This document shows positions 51,956-61,872 of a stretch of 64,000 nucleotides of DNA, one piece after another. Origin of the DNA: Ruegeria lacuscaerulensis (GTDB lineage Bacteria; Pseudomonadota; Alphaproteobacteria; Rhodobacterales; Rhodobacteraceae); contig NZ_WQDY01000013.1 in the NCBI RefSeq assembly GCF_013033355.1, forward strand, positions 1 to 64,000. Reading direction: 5' to 3'. The notes beneath the pieces were generated by a model that saw only the letters and a program-made list of their open reading frames with translations, did not search any database and was not told the DNA's origin. Position numbers and translations under genes: made by a program. Positions within the stretch are counted from its first letter, which is position 1. Every line of letters begins with the position of its first letter.

Positions 51956-53362
51956 ATGTCCGGTCTACGAATGTCGCTTTGCTCGGCGTCAATTGTCGCT
52001 GCAGGTCTCTTAGTTGCAACGTCTGCACAAGCTCAGGATCAAGAAGAACCCCAAACGCTGTTTACTAACGTGCATATCTTCGATGGCGTGAATGAACAGC
52101 GCATCGAAAACGCCAGTGTTCTGGTCGAAGGTAATCTGATCAAGGCCATCTCGACCGATGCGATTGATGCCCCCAATGCTACTGTTATTGACGGCAGTGG
52201 GCGTACTTTGATGCCCGGCCTTATAGACGGCCATGCGCATGTCATGATCAATAATGACTATGGTGTGATCGAGCGAGACAGCGATATCACTGACCTGTCC
52301 TACAACGCTGTCCTTGTAATGGAGAGATTCTTGCAGGACGGTTTCACTTCTGTGCGTGATATGGGTGGACCAGCCTTCGGGCTAGCAAGGGCCGTCGACA
52401 GTGGCCTTATCACTGGACCTCGTCTCTATCCGTCGGGAGCCTTCATTTCACAGACATCAGGACATGGTGACTTTCGTGACAGGGCAGATGCCGGTTTCAG
52501 CGTCAACGACGCCAGTGATCTATCGAACTTTGAACGTATGGGGATCGGAATGGTGGCTGACGGTGTGCCTGACGCATTGAAGGCCACACGCCTAAATCTC
52601 CGCAATGGGGCGACGCAGATCAAGATCATGGCCGGTGGCGGAGGTTCGTCTCGCTTCGATCCGATCGATACGACACAATTCTCAGTGGAAGAAACCTGCG
52701 CGATTGTTGAAGCCACCAAAGACTGGGGTACCTATGTCGCCGCGCATGTATTTACAGACCGCGCTGTACATCGACTGCTCGATTGTGGTGTCAGAACCTT
52801 CGAGCACGCTTTCTTCCTTTCGGAAGAGACAATGCAGCGCATTGCAGCCGAAGGGGGCTACGTTGTCCCGCAAATGTGGGGAATTTCACCCGATCTTGCC
52901 AAAAACCCTCTGATGCCGCCGGCTAAGATTCCGTTAGTACAGGAGCTTGGGAAGCAATACGCTGATTTCGGCCGCAACCTGCTCAAGAATAACGTAAAGG
53001 TCGTCTTTGCGTCCGATTACGTGGGTGTCAACGCTGATGCCGAGCGCGCTCGTCGCTACGAAATTTGGTGGCGTACTCAAACGTTTGACAGCAACTTCGA
53101 AGTGCTGAAACAGATGACTTCGATAGCAGGTGAAATGCTTGCGCTGGCTGGTCCCAGAAACCCCTATAAAGAAGGAAAACTTGGCGTAATCGAGGAAGGC
53201 GCTTATGCGGATATCATTCTCGTGGATGGCAACCCACTGGAAGATATCACAGTGATCGGTGGCAACACGGCTTGGTTTGATGCCGACCCTGAGTGGACGC
53301 CAATCGACACGATCGACGTCATTATGAAAGACGGTATCATCTACAAAGATACCCTGGAATGA
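51956..53362 (+). CDS. Secreted metal-dependent amidohydrolase (prolidase/imidazolonepropionase-like)
   Basis: 468 residues from the ATG at 51956, preceded by GGGAG. Signal peptide LCSASIVAAGLLVATSAQA, cleavage near residue 25. The binuclear amidohydrolase site is intact: HAHV after PGLID, the carboxylated-Lys candidate in GATQIKIMAGGG, His in YVAAHVFTD, His in TFEHAFFL and Asp in VVFASDYVG. Relatives hydrolyse Xaa-Pro or other N-acyl amino acids. It probably acts in the periplasm. Its stop overlaps the start of the DUF3299 gene. Confidence 0.9.
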   Translation: MSGLRMSLCSASIVAAGLLVATSAQAQDQEEPQTLFTNVHIFDGVNEQRIENASVLVEGNLIKAISTDAIDAPNATVIDGSGRTLMPGLIDGHAHVMINNDYGVIERDSDITDLSYNAVLVMERFLQDGFTSVRDMGGPAFGLARAVDSGLITGPRLYPSGAFISQTSGHGDFRDRADAGFSVNDASDLSNFERMGIGMVADGVPDALKATRLNLRNGATQIKIMAGGGGSSRFDPIDTTQFSVEETCAIVEATKDWGTYVAAHVFTDRAVHRLLDCGVRTFEHAFFLSEETMQRIAAEGGYVVPQMWGISPDLAKNPLMPPAKIPLVQELGKQYADFGRNLLKNNVKVVFASDYVGVNADAERARRYEIWWRTQTFDSNFEVLKQMTSIAGEMLALAGPRNPYKEGKLGVIEEGAYADIILVDGNPLEDITVIGGNTAWFDADPEWTPIDTIDVIMKDGIIYKDTLE

Positions 53363-54153
53363 TACGCACGGAGCAACCGCTGGCGATCATGCGCCATTCG
53401 CTGCTTTTCGCAGTATGCGCTGGATTATTATGGTGCGGCGCTCTTGCCATGGCGGCACCAGGCGCGATGCTTGACTGGGCAGACCTGCCGGACCCATCCG
53501 TGCAGGTTTTTGACGACCCCTACCGTGATCTCAGCCCCGAACAATTCGACGATGTCCTCTACGTCGTACGATTGCGTGGCAGGCTACAGCAGAATGATGG
53601 CAGTGAAGACGAGCGGCAAAAGTGGCAAGCGCTTTTAGTCGAGACTGAGGATGCCTTGGCAGCTGATGGAATTGATATCGACTGGCTACTCGATCAGCGG
53701 GAGGTGGTAACGGAACGTCGGAGAAAGGCTGGGACCAACGGAAATCCACAATTCGACGGTCAAACAATCACACTGGCGGGCTTTGCCATTCCTGCTCCGA
53801 GTGATCCGGACGGGCGGCCTGTTGCGTATTTGGTGCCCGAACGAGGGATGTGCAGTCATATGCCTCCGCCTCCGCCGAACCAGATGATCCGCGTGCGGCT
53901 GAACGGGGACTGGACGCCCAGCTATGTCCACGAACCCGTTCGGCTGACCGGTAAGCTGACTATCGATCCTTCCGTACATAATATGATGGTTGTGGATGGC
54001 CTCATGCCGATGAACGCGACTTTCCAGTTGGAAACGGAACGTGTCGAAACTCTGGAAACCGAGGCAGACAGGCTGGAATGGAAGCAGCGTGCAGCTGATC
54101 GCATCCGCGCGGCAGGCAACCGCAAGACCGGCGGGGCAAGGGCGTCTGAATGA
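53359..54153 (+). CDS. Secreted DUF3299-domain protein
   Basis: 264 residues from the ATG overlapping the previous stop; an internal ATG at 53389 (MRHSLLFAVCAGLLWCGALA) would give a shorter, more usual signal peptide. The DUF3299 core is clear: FDGQTITLAGFAIP, then VPERGMCSHMPPPPPNQMIR V, where the Cys-x-His and polyproline stretch are the hallmark. A helical insertion (about 75-130) precedes it and a charged helix follows. The family function is not established; it often occurs with envelope transport genes. The stop overlaps the porin start. Confidence 0.82.
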   Translation: MIRTEQPLAIMRHSLLFAVCAGLLWCGALAMAAPGAMLDWADLPDPSVQVFDDPYRDLSPEQFDDVLYVVRLRGRLQQNDGSEDERQKWQALLVETEDALAADGIDIDWLLDQREVVTERRRKAGTNGNPQFDGQTITLAGFAIPAPSDPDGRPVAYLVPERGMCSHMPPPPPNQMIRVRLNGDWTPSYVHEPVRLTGKLTIDPSVHNMMVVDGLMPMNATFQLETERVETLETEADRLEWKQRAADRIRAAGNRKTGGARASE

Positions 54154-55328
54154 TAAGACTTTTGGTTGCCGCATTGAGCATTGCCTTTGCTGGCGCAGCG
54201 TCGGCTCAGGGATTATCCGGTCCATCTTCGGTCGAAGCTGATCTAGAGACCGGAGATGGGCTGACCGACCCACAATACCGTTCCGATTTTCCGCGCAACA
54301 TCGCACCGGGTTGGTTTCAGTGGAAAGACCGACTGGCTGAGGGTGGGTTTCGGTTCAACATAGACTACTTGGCGTTGGGCCAAACCACGAACGCGGATCT
54401 GGGAGCCGGCGAAGCGGCCAGCGGAATTGCGCGTTTCTACGGGAATTGGCAGGCAACTGAACGGGGTTCCCTGACATTCAAGATCGAAGACCGGCACAGT
54501 TATACGGACATTGCTCCGCAGTTTCTCGGGCTGGATGGCGGAGCCCTTTCAATCACGGGAACAGCCTTCAACGACAATGGTCTGCTATTGACTAACCTGT
54601 TCTGGACCCAAAGGGCCGAGAACGGTTCGTGGACGCTGCAAGTCGGGCAGATTGATGTAACAGACTTTGTGGATATTTATGGATTGGTAAGCCCCTACAG
54701 TGGTTTCCAAAATCTGTCTTTCAATACCAATCCGACAATTAACACGCCCAACCAAGGACTTGGTATTGCCGGTGGGGTAAAGCTGAGCGAGAACCTCTAC
54801 GCCGTTGCCAGCGTATCAGACGCAAACGCCGACCCGTCCGATCCAAACTTTGATGTGTTTAGCGATGGCAACCTCTTCAAATCACTCGAACTTGGGTACA
54901 CCTCCGGCTTTGATCGCATCTACTTCGACAACATCCATTTGACCCTTTGGCATGCGGATGCGGCTGACGATGGCAGTCGAGCGGAAGATTACGGCGCAGC
55001 GTTCTCTGCCGCATGGTTCGTTGACAATAAGTGGATGCCGTTCTTTCGGGCTGGGGCCTCAAAGGGGACCGCAGCGCTTTATGACCGGTCTATCTCTGCA
55101 GGTCTGGGCTACTATGGTCGCAATACCGATTTGGCCGGCCTGGGCCTGAATTGGGCCGAGGCAAGAGGCATAGACGGTGACCAATTCACGGTCGAAGCAT
55201 TCTACCGGTTTTCAATCTCGCCCGGGCTGCAGATCACGCCATCACTGCAGTTCATTTCCAACCCGCTGCTGAACCCCACTCAGGACAACATCACACTGTT
55301 CGGCCTCAGAACCCGGATCGTTTTCTGA
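54150..55328 (+). CDS. Outer-membrane porin, carbohydrate-porin (OprB)-like
   Basis: 392 residues; signal peptide MIRLLVAALSIAFAGAASA, then a beta-rich protein with alternating aromatic strands ending in RTRIVF, the terminal Phe expected for outer-membrane assembly. Segments such as GNWQATERGSLTFKIEDRHS and FTVEAFYRFSISPGLQITPS LQF resemble OprB-type porins. It should carry the substrate of the periplasmic hydrolases across the outer membrane. Its start overlaps the DUF3299 stop. Confidence 0.83.
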   Translation: MIRLLVAALSIAFAGAASAQGLSGPSSVEADLETGDGLTDPQYRSDFPRNIAPGWFQWKDRLAEGGFRFNIDYLALGQTTNADLGAGEAASGIARFYGNWQATERGSLTFKIEDRHSYTDIAPQFLGLDGGALSITGTAFNDNGLLLTNLFWTQRAENGSWTLQVGQIDVTDFVDIYGLVSPYSGFQNLSFNTNPTINTPNQGLGIAGGVKLSENLYAVASVSDANADPSDPNFDVFSDGNLFKSLELGYTSGFDRIYFDNIHLTLWHADAADDGSRAEDYGAAFSAAWFVDNKWMPFFRAGASKGTAALYDRSISAGLGYYGRNTDLAGLGLNWAEARGIDGDQFTVEAFYRFSISPGLQITPSLQFISNPLLNPTQDNITLFGLRTRIVF

Positions 55329-55375
55329 GGGGGTCTCATGCGGTGGCAAAACAAAACAGCTGAGGAGGCTCTGTT

Positions 55376-56617
55376 ATGAGGACCCTGTTGGCCGTGAGCG
55401 CCATAGCGATCACTTTTGCTTGCGCATTACACGCGAGCGAGGAAAGCAAGACGTGGGAGGCGTCAGAAGAGGCGAAGCAGTTTGTGCAGGACACAATTGT
55501 CCTCGGCATGTTGGCCAGCCCGTATGGCACCGGTTGGACCGAAGACGAGCAGCTTCACACTTACTTCGCACGTGCCCGGGACAACGGCATTACGGGACAC
55601 GAGATGACGCTGGCCGCTGCGGATATGTCTTTCGATACCTTTCTTGATCAGCATTACCACTTTCGCGCTGCCATGGCCCAGCAACCGGAAAACTACCTCA
55701 TCGTGAATGAAACCCGCGATATTGAGGCTGCCCATATACAGGGAAAAACGGCGGTCATTTGGAACAGCCAAACTGCCACGATTCTGGACGGCGATCTAAG
55801 GAAAATGGCAGTGCTCAAGGATATGGGGATCAAAAGCATGATCCTTGCTTACAATGACATTTTCCGCACTGGTTCTGGGCAGTTGGCGGCCTATAACGGC
55901 CGCGACATTGGTCTGACGCCTTGGGGGAAGTCAGTCATCGATGAAATGGTACGGTTCGGCATCCTGCTCGACCTAAGCCACACGGGTTCAAAAACGGCCA
56001 ACGACGCCATGGACTACATGGATGAAAACTATCCCGGCGTGCCATATGTCTGTACGCTCTCTGTCCCAGCTGGGCTTTATGCGAATGAACCTAACGCCAC
56101 GCCACGCGGTTGTTATCGGGCCATTCCCGACGACGAAGCATTACGTGCGGCCAAATCAGGTGGTTACATTTCTCCGACCTTCACCGAATGGATGATGGAC
56201 GGTGTTTGGCCTGAGGATATCTCGCCCGAGCAAGCTGCTGATATGATCGACTACTATGTCCAGCTTGTCGGGGTCGACCATGTTGGGATCGCAACCGATG
56301 ATATGTTCTCGCTCGAACTGGTCGTACAGTTCGCAACTGCAAACGCGAGCATGTACGATGATGGCGGCTACATGATCGATGCGTTCAACAAAGGGGCCAC
56401 TGGCAACGGTGAACTTGCCAAAATTCTTGCGGCGATTACCGATGACCTTTGGGCCAGGGGTTATTCCAATGAGGACCTTGCGAAGATTTATGGCGGTAAC
56501 AAGATGCGAGTTTATGCGCAAGTTTGGGAGGGCAAACCACCCGAACTATTCCTGAAAGAATACCCCGAGCGTCTGCGCTTAAGGCAAGAACTACGTGACG
56601 GGTTTTATTCGCGTTAG
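55376..56617 (+). CDS. Membrane-dipeptidase (M19)-like protein with degenerate metal site
   Basis: 413 residues with signal peptide ([20 protein letters not shown]). The fold is that of M19 renal dipeptidases: LLDLSHTG keeps His202, and [12 protein letters not shown] keeps the Asp near 308. However, the N-terminal HxD is absent ([14 protein letters not shown]), the bridging Glu of the IEG motif is replaced ([10 protein letters not shown]), LTHN reads LAYN, and the SHSN motif reads LSVP. Most zinc ligands are therefore gone. It may bind rather than cleave its substrate, or use another mechanism. It is the last gene of the envelope operon. Confidence 0.8.
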   Translation: MRTLLAVSAIAITFACALHASEESKTWEASEEAKQFVQDTIVLGMLASPYGTGWTEDEQLHTYFARARDNGITGHEMTLAAADMSFDTFLDQHYHFRAAMAQQPENYLIVNETRDIEAAHIQGKTAVIWNSQTATILDGDLRKMAVLKDMGIKSMILAYNDIFRTGSGQLAAYNGRDIGLTPWGKSVIDEMVRFGILLDLSHTGSKTANDAMDYMDENYPGVPYVCTLSVPAGLYANEPNATPRGCYRAIPDDEALRAAKSGGYISPTFTEWMMDGVWPEDISPEQAADMIDYYVQLVGVDHVGIATDDMFSLELVVQFATANASMYDDGGYMIDAFNKGATGNGELAKILAAITDDLWARGYSNEDLAKIYGGNKMRVYAQVWEGKPPELFLKEYPERLRLRQELRDGFYSR

Positions 56618-56669
56618 ATTATTGCGAGCTTACCGAAAGAAAACAGATGACATCCCGCACGGGCGAGGT

Positions 56670-56867
56670 TTACATCCCGCCCTTTGCTAGGTTGTCCCGC
56701 ATCCAATGTGGTTGAAGATTGCAGTCGTGGCAGAGTTCGATGAGGTGTTCCAAAGACCGGGCAGACGAAAGAGGTATAAAGTGGTCCACCTCACATTGAC
56801 CATACCGATACCATGACATGCCGTCCGAGAACTGGACCTCAAGGTGTTGTTTTAAGGTTTCCAGAGA
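56670..56867 (-). pseudogene. HNH-type endonuclease C-terminal fragment
   Basis: The minus strand reads SLETLKQHLEVQFSDGMSWY, then YGQCEVDHFIPLSSARSLEH, LIELCHDCNLQPHWMRDNLA KGGM and stop. This matches the C-terminus of phage/plasmid HNH proteins (LKxHxExQFxxGMSWxNYGxW HxDHxxP...NLQPLWAxDNLAKG) in order. The frame is closed by a stop just upstream and the N-terminal region is missing, so it is a fragment. Confidence 0.7.
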
Positions 56868-57320
56868 TCAACCGACCACTTCGGATGGGCAGGCCGCCGC
56901 TTTAGTGCTTGGCCAGACCGGTGCTGCACAGACCGAAACATACGACATGATGGATAGGCTGCTCGTCTTTTCCGATCTCGCTCCGCCGCTTTCTTTGCAT
57001 TGCATTACACGCACTAGCGGTTGCTGACGTACCACTCAGTCATGTGCCCAAACTTAGACGGACGCCCTGTCCAGAAACGCGAAAGGCCGCGCAGGGCGGC
57101 CTCTCTACGAGTTTGGAACGTCTGTTCCGAAGTTATGTCAAACGGCACTAGGCTACTGCCGCCACCTGACGACCCTCCATCCGGGCAAGCAACTCAATCT
57201 GTCTCTGTCCTTTCGCATTAACTGATCCACTGTTGACCTGACCCGTCAGTAGCCAGTTCAGCAGTAGGTTCCACCATCCACAGTCTGATCTATAAGGCTG
57301 TGCAGGGACCGAATAGTTAA

Positions 57321-57860
57321 TTCAGTTTCTACCTCGGTCCGGATAGTGCAGCAGCGGATGCGGACTTGATTGTGCTCGATGAGTGCTCAATGGTTGATGT
57401 AAACTTAGCGCGTGACCTGATGTCTTTCGGAACTCCCATCCTCGCACTTGGTGATCTTGAGCAGCTGCCGGCGGTGGACGGCGAGAGTTACTTCACCAAC
57501 GCCAAGCCTGGCGCCATGCTGCCCGAAATCCGCAGTCATGCCAAGGACAGCCCGGTCCTACGGCTGGCGACAGACACTCGTTAAGGGAAACCGTTGAAAT
57601 ACGGTGCTTATTGCAACAGCCGTGTGGTACCGGACTGGAGTCTTGAGATCGATGGGATATTGGATGTGGACCAGGAACGAAAAAATTCTCAGCAGTTTAA
57701 ATATGGCTATGCGTTGACAGTTCATAAAGCCCAAGGCAGCCAGTGAGGCCACGTGATTATAGAGGACGAAAGTCACATCTTCGACAAATATGCGAGGAAT
57801 TGGCTCTATACCGCTGTTATACGGGCTTCTGAATGCGTGACCTTGGTTACACGCCTCTAG
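57321..57860 (+). pseudogene. RecD-like ATP-dependent helicase remnant
   Basis: One reading frame contains the Walker B motif (ADADLIVLDECSMVDVNLAR), LMSFGTPILALGDLEQLPAV, FTNAKPGAMLPEIRSHAKDS, then TAA at 57582-57584, GKPLKYGAYCNSRVV, and the UvrD_C_2 motif QFKYGYALTVHKAQGSQ, TGA at 57744-57746, then WLYTAVIRASECVTLVTRL. These are in the order of RecD2/Pif1-like helicases of phage or plasmid origin. Two in-frame stops, a missing N-terminus with Walker A and a missing middle section show that it is dead. Confidence 0.8.
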
Positions 57861-58186
57861 AAACACTTCCACATTGAAGGCAACATTTGGCAGGCACTTT
57901 CTGCCCAATGAAGAAGTTCCCTAACGCTATATCCATGCGAGCATTGAACCTCAAAATCTCGTTGGCGCCAGAACGCATCCCTGTCGCATCCAAAGGCTGT
58001 TTCCGGGACTTCGCTTATACCACAGAGGCGGAAGGCTGACTTTCGTTGCGGGCGCAAATAGTGGGAGCCGTCGAGGTGAAGCTGACATTTAGTCTATGCC
58101 GTGACAACCAAATTAGTTGGATTACCTGAAGGGCGTGCATTGTCGAGATTTCGTGACATCCGTTAGAATGCGATCAGGAGGGTCCT

Positions 58187-60100
58187 ATGCAGCGCCGACT
58201 CGCCGCGATCATGGCTGCCGATGTCGTTGGGTATTCGTCGTTGATGGGAAGCGACGAGGCAGGGGTATTGTCCGCCCTCAAAACTCTGCGTTCAGAGATT
58301 TTTGATCCCGCAATTACAAAAAGCCACGGGCGCCTCGTCAAGTTAATGGGGGATGGTGCTCTTGTGGAATTCACTTCGGTGGTCGATGCCGTAGCTTGTG
58401 GCGTCGAGATACAGCGGGCAATGACTGAGGCTGCTCCGACACTTGCCAACGGGTCGCGGTTGCAGCTTCGGATCGGGATAAACCTCGGTGATGTCATGAT
58501 CGCTGATGGGGACCTCTATGGTGACGGGGTGAATGTTGCCTCCCGCATTGAAAGTCTGGCTGACCCAGGCGGTGTCGCAGTTTCTGAGAGTGTCGCACAG
58601 CAGGCAGCGGGCAAGGTAGATGCCGGATTTGAGGATCTGGGTCTGAAAAACCTGAAAAACATCGCCAAACCGGTTCGGGTTTTCCGTGTCATAACCGACA
58701 GTGCGCCCATACCCAAATGGCGATCAAACAAACTTCCATTGATGGCCGGTGCATCGGTTTTAGTAGGTCTGGGCGTTATGAGCTTGTTAACGTGGTGGAT
58801 CGGCTTTGATCACGAGCCGCTTGATGCCATGACCTTTGATGAAGCTGCTTTGTTGACAGAGCCTACAGGTCCGACCGTTGCGGTTCTGCCGTTTCAAAAC
58901 CTCAGCAATACGGACGCCCGCGATTTATTGGCTATTGGCATTGGCGAAGACATCATTGTTGAGCTGGGGAGCTACCAGGACCTCAACGTACTGTCCCGCC
59001 AATCCACCCATTCCGTCGGACCGGACGAAAGTGATCTGCGCAGTATCCGACAGAAGTTCGGCGCGGACTATGTGCTGGAAGGTTCTGTACGGCAGGTTGC
59101 AGATCGTCTGCGCGTAACAGCGCGACTGATAGACACAAGCTCGGGGCTTCAGGTCTGGTCCGGGGCGTATGACGAAAGTCTCACGGCTTCAAATATTCTG
59201 GACGTTCAACTGAGCATTACAGAAAAAGTAGCCTCGGCTGTGGGTGACGCGGGCGGGGCGATCAAGCGCATTCACGCAGGTCATGCGCGTGCGAAACCTC
59301 CGGAATATCTCTCGTCTTATGAATGCTCCCTGCTGCGCGTTGGTTTTCTGAACCGACGAGATATGCAAGAGCGCGTCCGCGGCTGTATCCTGCGGGTTGT
59401 CGAAGACGAACCTGAGTATTGGCGCGGGTGGGCGCAATTGGCCGAGGCACTGCTGACAGATGTGAAGCTGTTTACCGGGCTGTATCCAGGAACACAGGAT
59501 GAGAAAATCCAACGCGCGGAAGAGGCAGCGCGGAACGCGGTGTCGCTCAACCCGTATTCTGCGCGCGCTCATTTTCTTCTGGCGCTTGTGTTACAGATAC
59601 AGCGCGATCTTGACGGGTTCTTTTCGTCCGCCGAAACAGCGCTGGCATTGGGGACAGATCGGTATCTTCAAGGGCAGATCGGCTATGAATTCATTTGGTC
59701 CGGGCGTCTGGAATTGGGCGCCGCTCTTGTTGAGAATGCAATTGCGCTTGATCCAAATGCAGCAGACCCGAACTGGTATCAGGCGCTGGCCGAGTATCAT
59801 TTCCTGAACGGAGATTATGAAACAGCGCTGAGCACCTATCGCAAGGGAGCTCAGCCGGATATTTGGTGGTCGGTGTCCATCGAGGTTGCGATTCTGGCTG
59901 AACTGGGTCCGCGCGACGCCGCCATTTCCGCGCGGGACAGGCTAAACAAAATTCGTCCGGGTATAAAAATTGCTGACATTGTCTGGATGTATCGGCGCTT
60001 TGCGCGCCCCGACGAACACATCCAGCCTTTCGTGGAAGCCTACAGAGCTGTTGACATGCCCGAAGGTCAGTTTGCCCCGCTTCAGGATAGTGCAGGCTAA
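58187..60100 (+). CDS. Class III adenylate cyclase with TolB-like and TPR sensor half
   Basis: 637 residues. Cyclase domain 1-170: metal ligands Asp12 (AADVVGYS) and Asp56 (MGDGALVEF), Lys52, and YGDGVNVASRIESLADPG. One membrane helix at about 184-206. The C-terminal half begins with a TolB-like segment (GPTVAVLPFQNLSNTDARDL LAIGIGEDI, then YVLEGSVRQVADRLRVTARL ID) followed by TPR-like helices (AEEAARNAVSLNPYSARAHF LLALVL). It should make cAMP in the cytoplasm under control of a periplasmic sensor half. AGGAGG precedes the ATG. The gene is convergent with the CadC-like regulator. Confidence 0.9.
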   Translation: MQRRLAAIMAADVVGYSSLMGSDEAGVLSALKTLRSEIFDPAITKSHGRLVKLMGDGALVEFTSVVDAVACGVEIQRAMTEAAPTLANGSRLQLRIGINLGDVMIADGDLYGDGVNVASRIESLADPGGVAVSESVAQQAAGKVDAGFEDLGLKNLKNIAKPVRVFRVITDSAPIPKWRSNKLPLMAGASVLVGLGVMSLLTWWIGFDHEPLDAMTFDEAALLTEPTGPTVAVLPFQNLSNTDARDLLAIGIGEDIIVELGSYQDLNVLSRQSTHSVGPDESDLRSIRQKFGADYVLEGSVRQVADRLRVTARLIDTSSGLQVWSGAYDESLTASNILDVQLSITEKVASAVGDAGGAIKRIHAGHARAKPPEYLSSYECSLLRVGFLNRRDMQERVRGCILRVVEDEPEYWRGWAQLAEALLTDVKLFTGLYPGTQDEKIQRAEEAARNAVSLNPYSARAHFLLALVLQIQRDLDGFFSSAETALALGTDRYLQGQIGYEFIWSGRLELGAALVENAIALDPNAADPNWYQALAEYHFLNGDYETALSTYRKGAQPDIWWSVSIEVAILAELGPRDAAISARDRLNKIRPGIKIADIVWMYRRFARPDEHIQPFVEAYRAVDMPEGQFAPLQDSAG

Positions 60101-60150
60101 CCGATAGGGCGCGGTAAGGCATAGGGTAGCGCCAAGTCTGGCCCCGATTC

Positions 60151-61785
60151 TTATTCGGGCACGCCCGCCTTTTGCAAACTAGCCAACCAGATCCGTCGGT
60201 TTTCGGGGTGGTTTTTTGATCCAGCGAATTGCCTGCGCATCGCTGAGATGGACAGTTTGGGGTTGATCTCAAGCGCATCGTTAACGGCCTCTTGGGCATC
60301 GTCTTGTTTGCCCATCTCGGCAAGAGTTGCCGCGCTTAACAGGTGATGAAACAGTCGCCAAGTATTGCTTGTTGCCACCGCGCCCAACTGCCGGGCTGCG
60401 TCCAGCGCTTCTTCGTAGCGTCCCAGATGAAACAAGATGTGACCCTGGTAGAAGTACATGTTTTGCAACATCGGATCGCGCGGGCTTAACCGGATCGCCA
60501 TCTCTATCTCGGGCAGGGCGCGGTCCTGCATGCGGAACCAATCATAGGTATGCGCCAATTCCAGCCGTATACGCGCATCATTGGGGTTGAGCGCGACAGC
60601 GCGTTCGAGATTTGCGATGGCTGGATCGGCCTCTCCTGTAAAGCGGTAGATATAGCCAAGAGCCGCATGTGCCTGTGCGTCCTGATCGTCCAGTTCAATT
60701 GCTCTCTTGGCCGCCTCAGTAGCGGCAATCAACGTGTCCTGAGGAGTATCTGACCACTGAAAGAAGAATATCGTTCCCAGCGCGCGGGCCAACAGGCTGT
60801 GTGCTGCCGCGAATTCCGGATCCGCTGCGATGGAAGACTGTGCAAACGTCACTGCGTCGTGCTGAGCCTCCTGCGAAAACACTGCCTGCCGCGCCCGACC
60901 GCGCAAATACAGATCCCATGCACCCATGTCTTCGGTCGGTTTTTCCTGCGACCGTGCTTCGCCGGACTGATATATCTCAGGCAACAACTGGCCCACGATG
61001 GCCCGGCTGATCTCGTCTTGAACCTCAAAGACATCCGTTACCTGACGATCAAAAACCTCGGCCCAGATGGTTTGGGCACTGTCGACATCAATAAGTTCTC
61101 CGCTGACGCGCATCTGACCATCGGCGCGGCGGACGCTGCCGCGGACCACATAGCCAACCCCGAGGTCGCGCGCGATTTCGATCGGGGTTGCGTGATCCTT
61201 CGCGTAAGAGAACATCGTTGCGCGGGACACAACGAACAACTCCCGGTTGCGCGACAAATGCGCGATCAGGTCGTCGGTGAGACCATCGACGAAATACTGA
61301 CCCGTTCTTTCGTCCCCGATATTGTCAAACTGCACAATGGCCAAAGAGGGTTTTCCGGTGTCCGGCAATCGCTGCCGGTCGGCAAATATGGAGAGCGACA
61401 GCATAGCGACTGCCAAAGCGAACAGCACACCCGCAACAAAAACGCCACGTTTGGGCGCCTGGGCAATACGCTCAGGCGGGTCGTCCGATGCAACCGGAGC
61501 CACAAATTGGAACCCGCGCTTTGGAAAGGTCTTGATGTAGTCTGAGCTTGCCGCAGAATCGCCCAAGGCTTTGCGCACGGACCGAATGCGCGTGTTCAGC
61601 GCCGCGTCCGTGATCGCTGCGCCAGCCCAAATCTCGTCAATAATCTCTTGCTTGCTAACAATCCTGTCTCGGTTCCTGACGAGAAATTCCAGCAATTGAA
61701 GGGCCTGAGGTTCCAGAGCAACCGGTTCGCCACCGCGTTTCAATCCCTGTGTCGGATCAAGTTGGAACTCTAAAAAACGGTACAT
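60151..61785 (-). CDS. CadC-like winged-helix regulator with TolB-like and TPR sensor half
   Basis: 544 residues. OmpR/CadC-type winged helix at 1-97 (LEPQALQLLEFLVRNRDRIV SKQEIIDEIW, then LNTRIRSVRKALGDS and FPKRGFQFVAPV), one membrane helix at about 113-134, then the same TolB-like module as the cyclase at 58187 (KPSLAIVQFDNIGDERTGQY FVDGLTDDL, then YVVRGSVRRADGQMRVSGEL ID) and TPR helices. It binds DNA from the membrane and senses through the C-terminal half. It is divergent from the small secreted protein gene, a likely target. Confidence 0.9.
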   Translation of the reverse strand: MYRFLEFQLDPTQGLKRGGEPVALEPQALQLLEFLVRNRDRIVSKQEIIDEIWAGAAITDAALNTRIRSVRKALGDSAASSDYIKTFPKRGFQFVAPVASDDPPERIAQAPKRGVFVAGVLFALAVAMLSLSIFADRQRLPDTGKPSLAIVQFDNIGDERTGQYFVDGLTDDLIAHLSRNRELFVVSRATMFSYAKDHATPIEIARDLGVGYVVRGSVRRADGQMRVSGELIDVDSAQTIWAEVFDRQVTDVFEVQDEISRAIVGQLLPEIYQSGEARSQEKPTEDMGAWDLYLRGRARQAVFSQEAQHDAVTFAQSSIAADPEFAAAHSLLARALGTIFFFQWSDTPQDTLIAATEAAKRAIELDDQDAQAHAALGYIYRFTGEADPAIANLERAVALNPNDARIRLELAHTYDWFRMQDRALPEIEMAIRLSPRDPMLQNMYFYQGHILFHLGRYEEALDAARQLGAVATSNTWRLFHHLLSAATLAEMGKQDDAQEAVNDALEINPKLSISAMRRQFAGSKNHPENRRIWLASLQKAGVPE

Positions 61786-61872
61786 ACTGAAACCTACACT
61801 CCGCCATGTCTTTGGCTCAACGAAGTTTGCGGATTGTCAGATGAATGTCAGAAAAAATCAGCATCCGATCAA

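Larger units (their letters stand above)
56618..58186. other. Decayed mobile DNA, no intact gene
   Basis: About 1.57 kb with no credible intact gene. Two recognisable fragments are listed separately: an HNH nuclease tail (56670-56867, minus) and a RecD-like helicase remnant (57321-57860, plus). Other short frames (for example 57021-57221 and 57558-57908) have no recognisable content. GCGGAAGGCTGACTTTCGTT (around 58027-58046) resembles degenerate interspersed repeats I recall from roseobacter intergenic regions, without proof. Confidence 0.55.
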
